64,000 bases of DNA from Colletes latitarsis (lineage: Eukaryota; Arthropoda; Insecta; Hymenoptera; Colletidae), in contig NC_135136.1 in assembly GCF_051014445.1 (NCBI RefSeq), positions 24,694,001-24,758,000 of the forward strand, given 5' to 3'. How positions within the stretch are numbered: the first letter of the stretch is position 1; every line of letters begins with the position of its first letter. The notes under the pieces are model-generated. The model had not been told where the DNA came from, ran no database searches, and saw only the letters and a program-made list of their open reading frames with translations. The position numbers and the translations under genes were made by a program. Shown here piece by piece: positions 36,401 through 49,600 of this stretch.

Positions 36401-37567
36401 CTGAGGAAAGCGAAGCAGATGTTGAGCGATCTGGCGAGCGGAGACAAGGTGTGCTTACTTAAGAAGTCCATCTATGGCTTGAAACAAGCGGGACGTCGAT
36501 GGCACATAAAGCTGAGCGAAAAATTAAAGCATTATGGGCTTTCTCAGTCATCAGCAGATTCCTGCGTGTTTTACTCAGGAAAAGGAGAGGACATTTTCAT
36601 CGTTGTCGTTTATGTGGACGATATTTTAGTCGTTACACGAAACCAAAAGAAGGTAAACGACCTTGAAACTTATCTGTCAAAGTGTTTTCAGATGAAGAAA
36701 CTAGGGAAGGTCAAGTATTTCCTAGGAATGGAATTCAGCAAGGACCAGGATGGGATAAGTATCAATCAGAAGGGATACGTCAACGACTTGTTATCCAGAT
36801 TCGGCATGGTTGACTGCAATCCTGTAAAAACTCCCATCGACCTGAGCACCAAATTGAAGAAGATCGAGGAGGAACTTTCACCTGTACCGTCGAAACACCC
36901 ATATCGAGAGCTAGTGGGCTCGTTGATGTATCTGGCCGTTTGTTCAAGGCCCGACATCGCTTATGCTGCGAGTTATCTCAGCCAGTTTAATTCTGGACAC
37001 GACGAGAGTCATTGGAACGCCGGAAAACGCGTGCTGCGGTACCTGAAGGGTACGTCCGACGTGGGACTTCGATATTATAGGAAGCTCGAACCTTTGACTG
37101 GTTTCGTCGATGCAGATTGGGCCAACGACTCACAGGATAGGAGATCTTACTCCGGATTTGCTTTTGTATTAGGCGGATCACCAATATCCTGGGAATCGAA
37201 GAAACAGAGGACGGTGGCTCTTTCGACAACTGAGGCAGAGTACATGGCGTTAGCTGAGGCAACCAAGGAGGCCATCCACCTTCGACGTTTCATGTTCGAG
37301 TTGGGGTTCGACGAGCTTGCATCTGTGCAAATGTTTGATGATAATTGTGGGACCATCAAATTGGCAGAAAATCCTGTGTTTCACAACAGGAGCAAGCACA
37401 TAGATGTCAAACATCATTTTGTGCGAGAAGTCCTGGCAGAAGGATGGATGAAACTTCAGCATCTGCCATCTCAAGACATGGCCGCTGACGTATTCACTAA
37501 AGGGATCTCAGGATCAAAACATTGGGCTTGTTTGAAAAAGCTCGGATTAAATTTTTGTTGTCCATAG
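33476..37567 (+). CDS. Copia gag-pol polyprotein, intact, second copy (1363 residues)
   Basis: The translation is identical to that of the CDS at 13346-17437, with the same gag, CCHC, protease, integrase, reverse transcriptase and RNase H motifs. The identity reflects recent duplication of the whole macro-repeat dimer. Nothing is broken. Start chosen at the ATG at 33476 on the same grounds. Confidence 0.97.
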   Translation: MTTTSVKIESLTKDNYDTWKIHMESLLIKNEMWDYVNGETKKPELVEGNAASIEAVKKWEKEDRKAKSDIILGISPRELKQVKECVTSRDVWLRLQKTYQSKGPARKATLLKRLMLHRMEENGDIRDHLRDFFDTLDKLTDMGVILDQDQLSIMLLYSLPMSFENFRCAIESRDNLPPPEDLRVKIVEESDARKKDERSVETNALFAKRTNRYTGANARGNSESKSDHKRKVKCFRCHKFGHKVSECKQLPKNVEQAKTGFFVSLKTQEAYSVEENRSDTWCLDSGCTAHMCKNREKFANGVKMFPGKLNLANSASTEVAARGTVSMNTVVNGKTDLVTLSDTLHVPDLRSNLLSVSKITDKGYSVVFEKHVATVVDGNRKTVLRAPRVNGLYIVRESAPQCRTATRTSPIYRSFVASAEVWHRKMGHLNFKDLEKCARDGKVHGIDIKRSGNLKCDICIRGKMSRLPFTKSSERSSSLLEIVHSDVCGPFRVRSNGGAAYFVTFIDDFSRWCEIRMIKSKDQVFDSFKDFKTYAENVTGKRIKYLQSDNGREYVNTAFDKFLNEAGIKRRLSVTYTPEQNGLAERKNKTILDMTRCLLLQSSLPDGFWGEAANTANYIRNRCPSASLGGTTPFEKWTGRVPDVRHLRIFGCDVYSRDRTPNQGKLRPRSRRGIFVGYSETSKAYRVWVPEERRIDITRDVIFMDENSIVERKVDIQEKSTTSGEVGKSEPTGLLEVVLFPNDDSNEERGQIRQQEPDEIVDVESGEVSASDSGDDVTDEQEETPRRARGRPRIIRTGLRGRPRKLFHTATKAEVCDTEEVFLMEVPLKKALNGPDMSEWIRAMASELISMLKNDTWKLVQRPKDRKVIGSRTVLTNKYHPDGTLARRKARIVARGFSQRPGIDFSETFAPVARVGSIRLITSLAAQYDLDIFQFDVETAYLNGELEEDVLMEVPDFTEDVLEEIIRTNSGNRDILRKAKQMLSDLASGDKVCLLKKSIYGLKQAGRRWHIKLSEKLKHYGLSQSSADSCVFYSGKGEDIFIVVVYVDDILVVTRNQKKVNDLETYLSKCFQMKKLGKVKYFLGMEFSKDQDGISINQKGYVNDLLSRFGMVDCNPVKTPIDLSTKLKKIEEELSPVPSKHPYRELVGSLMYLAVCSRPDIAYAASYLSQFNSGHDESHWNAGKRVLRYLKGTSDVGLRYYRKLEPLTGFVDADWANDSQDRRSYSGFAFVLGGSPISWESKKQRTVALSTTEAEYMALAEATKEAIHLRRFMFELGFDELASVQMFDDNCGTIKLAENPVFHNRSKHIDVKHHFVREVLAEGWMKLQHLPSQDMAADVFTKGISGSKHWACLKKLGLNFCCP

Positions 37568-37668
37568 GAGCACGGCCGACGAATGTTCCGGGGAAGCATG
37601 GGATTCTATTTCAAAGGAGCCCGCGCTTTGGACATCATACGACTATGCACTTATGCCTAGTGCACGTC

Positions 37669-37677
37669 GAGGGGAAG
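37669..37677 (+). other. Polypurine tract (copy 2)
   Basis: GAGGGGAAG directly before the 3' LTR, as in copy 1. Confidence 0.85.
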
Positions 37678-37922
37678 TGTTAAGATTCCACATCGGGGGG
37701 CGACCCGAATCGAGTCATACGCCCCTGTCGTTGCCTCGTCGGGACCGACGCGCGACTGTTTGGCGACGACGAGTTTGCAGTTGTTTCTTCTTCATATAAC
37801 GACATGTTTTACCTTTCCGCGACTACGACGTTTATTCATGTTATGTATAATTAATAAATCTTGTTTGTGAGTTAACACCATTTCATTTCCGAGTCTTCTA
37901 ACCGGGAGCTGCCCTCCAAACA
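37678..37922 (+). repeat. 3' LTR of copia copy 2 (245 bp)
   Basis: Identical to its 5' partner at 33124-33368 and followed by the GAAAG duplicate at 37923-37927. Confidence 0.96.
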
Positions 37923-38728
37923 GAAAGGTTGTTCCTTGGCCCCGTAATGTTAGAAAACCCCCATAAAAATGGTCCAATTTTCAACTTATATAGCCATAAC
38001 TCCTATAATAGTGAATATATTTCAATGAAACTTTTTTCTCAAGTAGAGCCCATAGGTACCTACAAAAAAGTATTAAACAACTTTTCTGTAGGACGTCAAG
38101 CGAAATTATTAAAAATCAAAAACGAATTTTTAAGAAAAATCAACAGGGGATAGGTAGGTAGGTAGGTAGGTAGGTAGGTAGGTGCCTAAATTTTTCGGCG
38201 AAATTGAAAAGTTTCAAATCGTTCTGGAAAAATTATTTTCGGTTGCGGAGGTAAATTATAATCATTTTCGGTGAATAGCATACTCCCGAAATCTTACCCA
38301 CTTTCGAGAAAAAATTCAGTATTGGCGGAACTTTAAACGTTAATAACTTTTTAACGAAGCCACCATCAACAAATTGGTATTCTTGATTTTCGTCTTATTT
38401 TGGCCTCTAGAATGTATGTATGTATAACAGAAAACAAAAAAACACAAAAAATATTATTTTAATTTAACGCAACCTTAATTTAATAAATTATAATTTCTAA
38501 TAATATATTTTTTCATGTAAAGCCACTATATTTCTTTCATTATTCTTTCGCGTCATTACTTTAAGGTAATTTAGGTTTTAAATATGTTAAGCAAAAATCA
38601 TGTTATCCAGTGCTGTACAAAGGTTTTCGCAATTTTCTTATCGTGTTAGAGCGAAAGCGTGTTATAGGGGATATGATGCCGTGTTGCAGGGGACAAGCAT
38701 CCCTGTATAGGGAAATTCTCTTTTACAA

Positions 38729-39014
38729 ATGTCGACGGAATCCCGACGTAACACCTGTATTCACGAGTTGTTATTAATGAAGTTGAAGGTAGACGATCAA
38801 CCAAGATTCACACGTAACCAGTCTTCCGAATTCAAGGACACTTCAATTTGGCGACAAGCATGGGATGCTGCTCACGAAATACACGAAACTTTCGTCGTGA
38901 GAGTAGCAGGTGAAATTTACTTACATAACCTAAATCGAGCACGTACTCTACCTCACTTACGGGCACGAACGTAAGGCGATTTATACAGTCGATATCGCCG
39001 ATTTTTACAAAAGG
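38729..39014 (+). pseudogene. Histone H3-fold (cenH3-like) sequence, unit 4
   Basis: Copy with the same 81-residue frame (38729-38974), downstream of copia copy 2. Confidence 0.55.
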
Positions 39015-41268
39015 TAAGTTTTAACATTTAAGTAAACAAAGCTTCTGTAAGTTTTATTTTCCATACTTCAAAAGTAGAAATAAATACATGAAAAAAGAAA
39101 AAAACGTTCTTGACAAGTCCTATAAAATACTTGAGTTCAGTTTGTTCATAATTCATCGGTAAAAGAATCTAACTCTATGTTATCCGATACACAAGATATA
39201 AAGTCAGTTTCTCCTTTCATTATTAGATGCGTTGACTTTAATTTTATAAATTATGATGATAAGTATGATGATTTTACAGAAAGAGTTTATTTTTAATATT
39301 AAAGATTTCCTATATAAAGACAAGAAGGATATTTTTACCAATATCTATCTATCTATCTTAATATTCTTCCCACTTGGCCCACTTACTTTAACGAGTCTGA
39401 GTAAATCATCAGTACTATCTCTATTTTTATTAATAAAAATAATAGTTGGATAACATAGAACTTAATATTATTAGTCACACCACTAATAAAATGAATCTGC
39501 GATTCCATATCCAAAGATATAGTATAAGCTAGAAAATTCAGATTATTCAAGTTACTTCTATCACTGGTCAAATTTTTTATGAAATTCATGCTCTTTAAAA
39601 TATAATTATAATCTACTGGGACTTTTAGTTAACTTATGTTTTAATAAATCAATAATCAAAGTATCTATAATTAATATTAAAATCAAATAAGAGTAGTCGA
39701 AATAGTATTAATATTATCTTTTGTTAATACTATCAGTCTCTGATATTTAAATTTTATTAAATATTTTAAATCTGTTATCACCTTGTTCAAATAATTTATT
39801 ACTAGCTTTGATAATATATTTTGGGATGGATGTTTTAAGAATGGAATAAAAGGAATTCAGTTGTGAATTTTTATGAGGAATAAAGGGATATTATTATACT
39901 ATCAACATGTATATCGTTCTTTAACTTGCCCATTTAGATATTTATATACTTGTATAAATATAAACCCACACTAAAATCATGTAAATATCTAAATCATTTT
40001 TAAATCTATGATTTGGAAAATTTTAGGGACTTGGAACTTAATTCATCTTTTATCTTACAGTTTTATCACACTTTAGAAGATAAAAATCATAATTAAACTT
40101 ACATATACATAAGTAATAATTTAATTTATTTTGCATAAAAACAGTCCTCTTCGTGCCTTTATATTTTCATTTTCTATGACCAAAAATTCGAAATTCGTTT
40201 CATTTTTACAAAAAAAGTGATTGGGATGTCCCAATCGGTAAGTATCATTTGTCGATTATCTTAAATATCTTATTATATTTTTTATATACTAAATTTTCAA
40301 ACCTCTTTACCTTGATATCTTCTTTTTCATGTAATTTGAATACTTTTCTAAAGTAATCTTTTGTAAAATGTTCTGTTAATCTAAATTATCTAATAAATCT
40401 ATATCAGAATTAGTTAATTCTGTTATAAGATAAGTGAAATCAATGAAGACGAAGTTGCCAATATCAATTAAGTCAACTACTTTTGGTAATACATTTGGTT
40501 AAACATTCTTTCTTATTTTTTATCTCTGAATTTCGAGATTACACAGATTAAAAAAATTTGTCTCTCTTTATTATTGTATCTATTTTTTCAGAGGGTAAAT
40601 AGGTTCGTCATCCCCTTCTTCATTTGGCTTATCTTCATTTTCTTTCTTTCTTTCTTTCTTTATTTGAAATTTGAAAAGTCTATTATTAACTTTTATTAAC
40701 TTAACCCAGACCTAACCAGACCACAATTCATCTTTCATATATTACTTCTAAATTCTTTCTTATTAATACTTTTCTGTATTAAAAAGGTAAGTAGTCTTTC
40801 ATGTGATGCTTATTCAACATTCTTACTACAGCTTGGTGTTGTTGTTGTTAATTGTTGTTTCTTTTTTTTACCAAGAATAAAGTTATTTAAGAAGTTTATG
40901 CAGAAAATTTCACGTGAAAAATTTATTTTCTTAGAAAAGTACAACGTAGAACTATGATATGATATGTTGTTTGTTTATAAAATCATCAATAACTACGTAT
41001 AAATATGGAATTATATGGATTATATGGAAATATGGAATTATTCTATATTCTAACATTTAAACGACATTATACATACAATAATTGTATTAACCATATATCC
41101 AAGCTAACCAGTTTAGCCAGCATATGGACTTCTTTAACAGTTCTCCGTATTCCTTCAAATAGCATGTCATTAGTGTTGTACGCACTGCATCTCATATTAT
41201 ACGCAATTAATGTGACTTTTATACATATTATGCAACTGTATTATATCAACAAAGGGTGTACAAACCCG

Positions 41269-41299
<31 letters not shown>

Positions 41300-42718
41300 A
41301 GAAGTATTAAAAAAAGGGTAACGTGGAACTTGAAATGATTTTTTAGTTATTTTCTTTGGATATTAAAGTAGATTTCATTGGATGTAAGAGTAGATGTAAT
41401 TGGACAGTTAAGTATTTTTTATTATACTGTTAAAGCAATGTGTTTTAAGGGGAGGAGGTTTAAACACCTCGCCTAACCTAACCTCGTCCGGATCTCGAGG
41501 GAAGGAACGCTGGGCAAATGGAAAATAATCGGTGCAAGTTGAATTTATTTTCGCTTAGTCGCCTTATACGATTAAGCCGTTTATTTCTTAAATTTTACTC
41601 TTAATTACAATAGATAGAAGAAAATAATTTTCTAATTTGTTGATGGAGACTTCGTTAAAAAGTAATTATTAACGTTTAAAGTTCCGTCGGTAAAATGCGC
41701 AAGATTTCGGGAGTATGTCTATTCCACTAAAAATGATTGTAATTGACCCCCGCAACCGCAAATAATTTTTCCAAAACGATTTGAATTGAATTTTTTTTTC
41801 CGTCGAACAACCGTTTTCACACCTTCTCGAATTTTTTTCTAGAAAGTGGGTAGGATTTCTGGGGTATGTCTGTTCACCAAAAATGATTCTAATTGACCCC
41901 CACAGCTAACAATATTTTTTTCAGAACGATTTGAAATATTTTAATTTCGTCGAAAAATTTCACACCTTCTCGAATTTTTTTCTAGAAAGTGGGTAGGATT
42001 TCGAGGGTATGTGTCATTACGCAATGACCAAAAATGATTGTAATTGACCCCCGCAACCGAAAATAATTTTTCCAAAACGATTTGAATTGAATTTTTTTTT
42101 CTCTGTCACCTAATTAGATTTTCGGTAAGGAATTTTTTTCTCGAAAATGCGTAGGATCTCGGGGGGTATGTGTAATGACCAAAAATTATTGTAATTTACC
42201 CTCACAACCGAAAATAATTTTTTTAGAACGATTTGAAAAATTTTTTACCTCTTGTTTTATAGTTGTTCCTTCCGATCCATAGGCATAATTTATGAAAAAT
42301 CTTTTAAATGTTTCATATAAATCTTGGCAAGAATTAAATTTTCTGTAAAAAAAAATTAAATAAATTTGTTCTCTGCCTTCTCTAGAAAAGAAAAAATTAA
42401 ATGAGATGAAATCTTATACATTACATGCTTACTTAAATCGCATTGAAAACGAATACCACAAATGTTTCAGAATAATCTGCAAAATGGTCTCACTCGCAAA
42501 GGGTTAATTGAGAAATAAATGTTTGGTAATTGAAAACAGGTAAGCAGGTTATTAACCAGCTGTTTTTTTCGCTAAGACAAATTGAAAACTCGGTTCTAAC
42601 AAGGAAAAGTTGGAATGGTACCCGGTTTTGGGTTAGGTTTTACTTTAAGATATGTATTATTAAAGTTATTACAGGTACTATTTTCAGAAATAGAACTATA
42701 TTCTATTCACCACTAATC

Positions 42719-42796
42719 AGCGTGGCCGTGAGTGATAAGGTGTTTGCCTGCAAGTTCGAGCTTCTTCTTTTGCTCTGCAGATTCGAACCCTGGTAG
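42719..42796 (+). ncRNA. tRNA-like sequence, unit 5
   Basis: Same A box, B box and T-run as at 2459-2552. Confidence 0.38.
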
Positions 42797-44687
42797 AACA
42801 AATCTTTTTTTTATTTTTTCAATCATATTTTCGTACAATCGTACATAACATGTGACATTATATTTTTGTATGCCCTTCGAATATTTCTTTTTTTTAAAGT
42901 TGAATTTAACCAAAATTACATTTATAACATAATATGTTATTTTCAATGTACGAAGTACATGAATCTGGATGGTACTTTTCGTAAAAACAGTCAAAACATA
43001 AAAATTTCAAGCACCACGTGCATCTAACGAAAGTTCTGTTTTCACAGAAATTACAAAATTTTCTATTTAATGATGATGATGGAATGGAATGACCGCTTCA
43101 TTTACATTGATAAAATGTGAACCTTTTTTTGGATAGTCGTACCTCGTACTTTTTACCTTATACTTGAGGTAAAAAGGGGTATAACCGGGTAAAACAGTTT
43201 TATGACATTACCTGCTAACTCATGTTACTGTTCTGATGAAAATGAAACGCTATGTTTTGTATTCGACTATGTCCTTTTAAAATTTTTAATCCAACCCATA
43301 CTTTGTATTAAACTGGTAAACGGGATCACTTTTCTTTTGTGGTTTAAACGGTTTGATGGTGCACGTTATTAATTCTGATGGATCGATACAATTATTTTTT
43401 TATGCAAAGTTAAGCCAAATCAAACATATAATACTATACGGTTTATACGGTTTTATTATACGGTTATCTAAAAACATATCGAGGAAAATCATTATTAATT
43501 AATTTCTGCAACTATTAATTCTACTACTAAGTTTTGTTTATGTTATAAAAATAAAAACTCTCCTTATTGAAAAATCCCACAGCGTGCACGATACTGGCAA
43601 AGAGTGGATTCTCATTTTAATTTATTAATTTTCAATCTTAAACTATTGATTTTGAAAAATCGTATTAATAATATACATATGTTACGCTCACATATAAGAA
43701 TAATAATAAGAAAAAAATTTCTTTTTTTTTCAATAATTAAAATATGATCAGGGGGTTTTAAAACCCATTTATTTTCGTAAAATAAATTTTACAAAATTTC
43801 TTTTTCAAACTACTTACGTACTTTGCTTATGTGCGCCTACATCGTCATGTGCGTCGGAAAGTAAAAATGCCTGGGCAGTCAGTCGAGAATCTCGACTCGA
43901 GATTCCAAATCGTATGCCGTTGACGGGAGGTCGGATTTCAGTTGTTAAGAGCGAGAAGGCAAATGTGAGCCTTTCTCTCTCGACTCTCACGAGGCGGTCC
44001 GAAATTACTTCGGGCAGCGTCAGTTTGCCTTTGTCGACTTTCCGAAACATTACGAGCTCACGTACGCGTGAGAGAGCACACTATGCCTTCGGTGCACTTC
44101 TGGCACCTCTGATTTCAGACACTTCCTCTAAACCAATCAAAAAACTTTTCAAACAAAAGTTACACAGAAATGACAACACTTGACAAGAAATTAGCAAAAC
44201 AGTTTTTATTCAACAAAAAATCAAGGTCGTTTCAATTTTTTTTTAACAAAAATATATAATTTTTGTCTATCGATTTGTTTGTTGTATCTTTGTATTCTCT
44301 TTAAAAAAAAAGTGTAAGAGGTCTTAGGTCGAAAATTGACTGGAATTCTTTAGAAGCTATGATTTTTGTTCCGAATTCCCATTCACGCGACACACTGTCT
44401 CCGCTCCGCCGCCCCCGGAGGAGGATTAAACTTCATTAAATAAACGAAATACAGTTTGAAACCCTCCTATAACACGGTAGATCGGTTCCTATAAAATGCC
44501 GTGTTGTCTGAAACCGTGTTATATGAGACCTAACCCAGAGCCAGTTCACTCGAAAAGGGAGGGGAGTTTATGGTCCGAAAACTTATTAAAAACGAATATT
44601 TTTTTTTAATTCAATGACAGATTTTACCACACAGTATTTGTTTAAATAAGTAATATATTTAACATAACAGGAAATAATTAAATAAAT

Positions 44688-44807
44688 ATGAATGAGCGCA
44701 AGCAGGCTGTTGCAGCTCGTAATGCAAATCAAAACGTAACATACGAGAAACGTCGCGAGAAGGCGTCCCCAAGACGAAAGAAACAAAACCGTCAACGATG
44801 TGAATGA
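44688..44807 (+). CDS. Short basic 39-residue ORF, unit 5
   Basis: Same frame as at 4428-4547. Confidence 0.28.
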   Translation: MNERKQAVAARNANQNVTYEKRREKASPRRKKQNRQRCE

Positions 44808-44934
44808 CGCGCATCTCAACGACCTATTTTATATCAAACACATATAGATCGCTTTCTCACATTCTATATAAGCAATTTAATTTTTCTATGTATACAGGGT
44901 GTTCGACCACCCCTGGGAAAAATTTTAATGGGAG

Positions 44935-46079
44935 ATTCTAGAGGCCAAAATAAGACGAAAATCAAGAATATCAATTTGTTGATGGAGGCTTCGTTAAAAA
45001 GTTAAATTAAATTAAATTAAATTAAAAAATTTCAAATCGTTTTGGAAAAATTATTTTCGGTTGCGGGGGTCAATTACAATCATTTTTTATGAATACACAT
45101 ATCCCCGACAATCCTACCCTCCTTCGAGAAAAAAATTCGGGTAGGTGGTGAAATTTCTCGGCGAAAAAAAAAATTTTTGAAATCGTTCTAAAAAAATTAT
45201 TTCCGATTGCAAGGGTCGATTATAATCATTTTTTATGAATAGATATACCCCGGAAATCCTACCCAGTTTGGAGAAAAAAATTCGAGAGGGTGTGAAATTT
45301 TTCAACAAAATTAAAAAATTTTTAATCGTTCTAAAAAAATTATTTCTGATTGCAGGGACCAATTATAATAATTTTTGGTCGATAGACATACCCTCGAAAT
45401 CGTAACCATTTTCGAGAAAAAAATTCCTTACCGAAAATACAATTTCAGACGAAAAATGCTTCCCGTAAATTTTATGTTTGAATCTTTAAAACACCATAAC
45501 TTCTGAACGGATTGGACGATTTTAATGTTAAAAAAGCCAAACGCCGCGTATTTTAGTGTAGAATATGTAACAATTATAAAAATATTGGAAAGGTTGTTCC
45601 TTGGCCCCGTAATGTTAGAAAACCCCCATAAAAATGGTCCAATTTTCAACTTATATAGCCATAACTCCTATAATAGTGAATATATTTCAATGAAACTTTT
45701 TTCTCAAGTAGAGCCCATAGGTACCTACAAAAAAGTATTAAACAACTTTTCTGTAGGACGTCAAGCGAAATTATTAAAAATCAAAAACGAATTTTTAAGA
45801 AAAATCAACAGGGGATAGGTAGGTAGGTAGGTAGGTAGGTAGGTAGGTGCCTAAATTTTTCGGCGAAATTGAAAAGTTTCAAATCGTTCTGGAAAAATTA
45901 TTTTCGGTTGCGGAGGTAAATTATAATCATTTTCGGTGAATAGACATACTCCCGAAATCTTACCCACTTTCGAGAAAAAATTCAGTATTGGCGGAACTTT
46001 AAACGTTAATAACTTTTTAACGAAGCCACCATCAACAAATTGGTATTCTTGATTTTCGTCTTATTTTGGCCTCTAGAAT
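44935..46079. mobile_element. Foldback element, unit 5
   Basis: Uninterrupted copy with the same inverted ends and internal repeats as at 4675-5819. Confidence 0.68.
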
Positions 46080-46394
46080 GTATGTATGTATAACAGAAAA
46101 CAAAAAAACACAAAAAATATTATTTTAATTTAACGCAACCTTAATTTAATAAATTATAATTTCTAATAATATATTTTTTCATGTAAAGCCACTATATTTC
46201 TTTCATTATTCTTTCGCGTCATTACTTTAAGGTAATTTAGGTTTTAAATATGTTAAGCAAAAATCATGTTATCCAGTGCTGTACAAAGGTTTTCGCAATT
46301 TTCTTATCGTGTTAGAGCGAAAGCGTGTTATAGGGGATATGATGCCGTGTTGCAGGGGACAAGCATCCCTGTATAGGGAAATTCTCTTTTACAA

Positions 46395-46680
46395 ATGTCG
46401 ACGGAATCCCGACGTAACACCTGTATTCACGAGTTGTTATTAATGAAGTTGAAGGTAGACGATCAACCAAGATTCACACGTAACCAGTCTTCCGAATTCA
46501 AGGACACTTCAATTTGGCGACAAGCATGGGATGCTGCTCACGAAATACACGAAACTTTCGTCGTGAGAGTAGCAGGTGAAATTTACTTACATAACCTAAA
46601 TCGAGCACGTACTCTACCTCACTTACGGGCACGAACGTAAGGCGATTTATACAGTCGATATCGCCGATTTTTACAAAAGG
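46395..46680 (+). pseudogene. Histone H3-fold (cenH3-like) sequence, unit 5
   Basis: Copy with the same 81-residue frame (46395-46640). Confidence 0.55.
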
Positions 46681-49600
46681 TAAGTTTTAACATTTAAGTA
46701 AACAAAGCCTCTGTAAGTTTTATTTTCCATACTTCAAAAGTAAAAATAAATACATGAAAAAAGAAAAAAACGTTCTTGACAAGTCCTATAAAATACTTGA
46801 GTTCAGTTTGTTCATAATTCATCGGTAAAAGAATCTAACTCTATGTTATCCGATACACAAGATATAAAGTCAGTTTCTCCTTTCATTATTAGATGCGTTG
46901 ACTTTAATTTTATAAATTATGATGATAAGTATGATGATTTTACAGAAAGAGTTTATTTTTAATATTAAAGATTTCCTATATAAAGACAAGAAGGATATTT
47001 TTACCAATATCTATCTATCTATCTTAATATTCTTCCCACTTGGCCCACTTACTTTAACGAGTCTGAGTAAATCATCAGTACTATCTCTATTTTTATTAAT
47101 AAAAATAATAGTTGGATAACATAGAACTTAATATTATTAGTCACACCACTAATAAAATGAATCTGCGATTCCATATCCAAAGATATAGTATAAGCTAGAA
47201 AATTCAGATTATTCAAGTTACTTCTATCACTGGTCAAATTTTTTATGAAATTCATGCTCTTTAAAATATAATTATAATCTACTGGGACTTTTAGTTAACT
47301 TATGTTTTAATAAATCAATAATCAAAGTATCTATAATTAATATTAAAATCAAATAAGAGTAGTCGAAATAGTATTAATATTATCTTTTGTTAATACTATC
47401 AGTCTCTGATATTTAAATTTTATTAAATATTTTAAATCTGTTATCACCTTGTTCAAATAATTTATTACTAGCTTTGATAATATATTTTGGGATGGATGTT
47501 TTAAGAATGGAATAAAAGGAATTCAGTTGTGAATTTTTATGAGGAATAAAGGGATATTATTATACTATCAACATGTATATCGTTCTTTAACTTGCCCATT
47601 TAGATATTTATATACTTGTATAAATATAAACCCACACTAAAATCATGTAAATATCTAAATCATTTTTAAATCTATGATTTGGAAAATTTTAGGGACTTGG
47701 AACTTAATTCATCTTTTATCTTACAGTTTTATCACACTTTAGAAGATAAAAATCATAATTAAACTTACATATACATAAATAATAATTTAATTTATTTTGC
47801 ATAAAAACAGTCCTCTTCGTGCCTTTATATTTTCATTTTCTATGACCAAAAATTCGAAATTCGTTTCATTTTTACAAAAAAAGTGATTGGGATGTCCCAA
47901 TCGGTAAGTATCATTTGTCGATTATCTTAAATATCTTATTATATTTTTTATATACTAAATTTTCAAACCTCTTTACCTTGATATCTTCTTTTTCATGTAA
48001 TTTGAATACTTTTCTAAAGTAATCTTTTGTAAAATGTTCTGTTAATCTAAATTATCTAATAAATCTATATCAGAATTAGTTAATTCTGTTATAAGATAAG
48101 TGAAATCAATGAAGACGAAGTTGCCAATATCAATTAAGTCAACTACTTTTGGTAATACATTTGGTTAAACATTCTTTCTTATTTTTTATCTCTGAATTTC
48201 GAGATTACACAGATTAAAAAAATTTGTCTCTCTTTATTATTGTATCTATTTTTTCAGAGGGTAAATAGGTTCGTCATCCCCTTCTTCATTTGGCTTATCT
48301 TCATTTTCTTTCTTTCTTTCTTTCTTTATTTGAAATTTGAAAAGTCTATTATTAACTTTTATTAACTTAACCCAGACCTAACCAGACCACAATTCATCTT
48401 TCATATATTACTTCTAAATTCTTTCTTATTAATACTTTTCTGTATTAAAAAGGTAAGTAGTCTTTCATGTGATGCTTATTCAACATTCTTACTACAGCTT
48501 GGTGTTGTTGTTGTTAATTGTTGTTTCTTTTTTTTACCAAGAATAAAGTTATTTAAGAAGTTTATGCAGAAAATTTCACGTGAAAAATTTATTTTCTTAG
48601 AAAAGTACAACGTAGAACTATGATATGATATGTTGTTTGTTTATAAAATCATCAATAACTACGTATAAATATGGAATTATATGGATTATATGGAAATATG
48701 GAATTATTCTATATTCTAACATTTAAACGACATTATACATACAATAATTGTATTAACCATATATCCAAGCTAACCAGTTTAGCCAGCATATGGACTTCTT
48801 TAACAGTTCTCCGTATTCCTTCAAATAGCATGTCATTAGTGTTGTACGCACTGCATCTCATATTATACGCAATTAATGTGACTTTTATACATATTATGCA
48901 ACTGTATTATATCAACAAAGGGTGTACAAACCCGTAAATAAATAAATAAATAAATAAATAAAGAAGTATTAAAAAAAGGGTAACGTGGAACTTGAAATGA
49001 TTTTTTAGTTATTTTCTTTGGATATTAAAGTAGATTTCATTGGATGTAAGAGTAGATGTAATTGGACAGTTAAGTATTTTTTATTATACTGTTAAAGCAA
49101 TGTGTTTTAAGGGGAGGAGGTTTAAACACCTCGCCTAACCTAACCTCGTCCGGATCTCGAGGGAAGGAACGCTGGGCAAATGGAAAATAATCGGTGCAAG
49201 TTGAATTTATTTTCGCTTAGTCGCCTTATACGATTAAGCCGTTTATTTCTTAAATTTTACTATTAATTACAATAGATAGAAGAAAATAATTTTCTAATTT
49301 GTTGATGGAGACTTCGTTAAAAAGTAATTATTAACGTTTAAAGTTCCGTCGGTAAAATGCGCAAGATTTCGGGGGTATGTCTATTCCACTAAAAATGATT
49401 GTAATTGACCCCCGCAACCGCAAATAATTTTTCCAAAACGATTTGAATTGAATTTTTTTTTCCGTCGAACAACCGTTTTCACACCTTTTCGAATTTTTTT
49501 CTAGAAAGTGGGTAGGATTTCTGGGGTATGTCTGTTCACCAAAAATGATTCTAATTGACCCCCACAGCTAACAATATTTTTTTCAGAACGATTTGAAATA

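Larger units (their letters stand above)
33124..37922 (+). mobile_element. Ty1/copia LTR retrotransposon, full length, copy 2
   Basis: Same element as at 12994-17792, at the same site of the next B unit, with the same GAAAG duplication (33119-33123 and 37923-37927). The encoded protein is identical. The shared site shows this copy arose by duplication of the host unit and not by a second transposition. Confidence 0.98.
32466..38413. mobile_element. Foldback element, unit 4, split by copia
   Basis: Interrupted by the copia copy at 33124-37922; otherwise as in unit 2, including the missing base in AGCAT. Confidence 0.68.
27797..40260 (+). repeat. Macro-repeat unit 4, type B, carrying a copia insertion
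   Basis: Fourth copy, exactly 20130 bp after unit 2, with the same copia insertion, target site and type B marks. It is not a perfect copy of unit 2: it has TCTTAATT near 29130 and CCTTCTCG near 29355 (as in type A), where unit 2 has TATTAATT and CCTTTTCG. These differences argue that units 2 and 4 are separate real copies. Confidence 0.97.
40261..47926 (+). repeat. Macro-repeat unit 5, type A (7666 bp)
   Basis: Fifth copy, exactly 40260 bp after unit 1 and of the same length, matching type A at the sites compared (eight TAAA units, GGGAGTATG, CAAAC, CTATATAAG, AGACAT, CATAAATAA). The copia site is empty. Confidence 0.97.
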
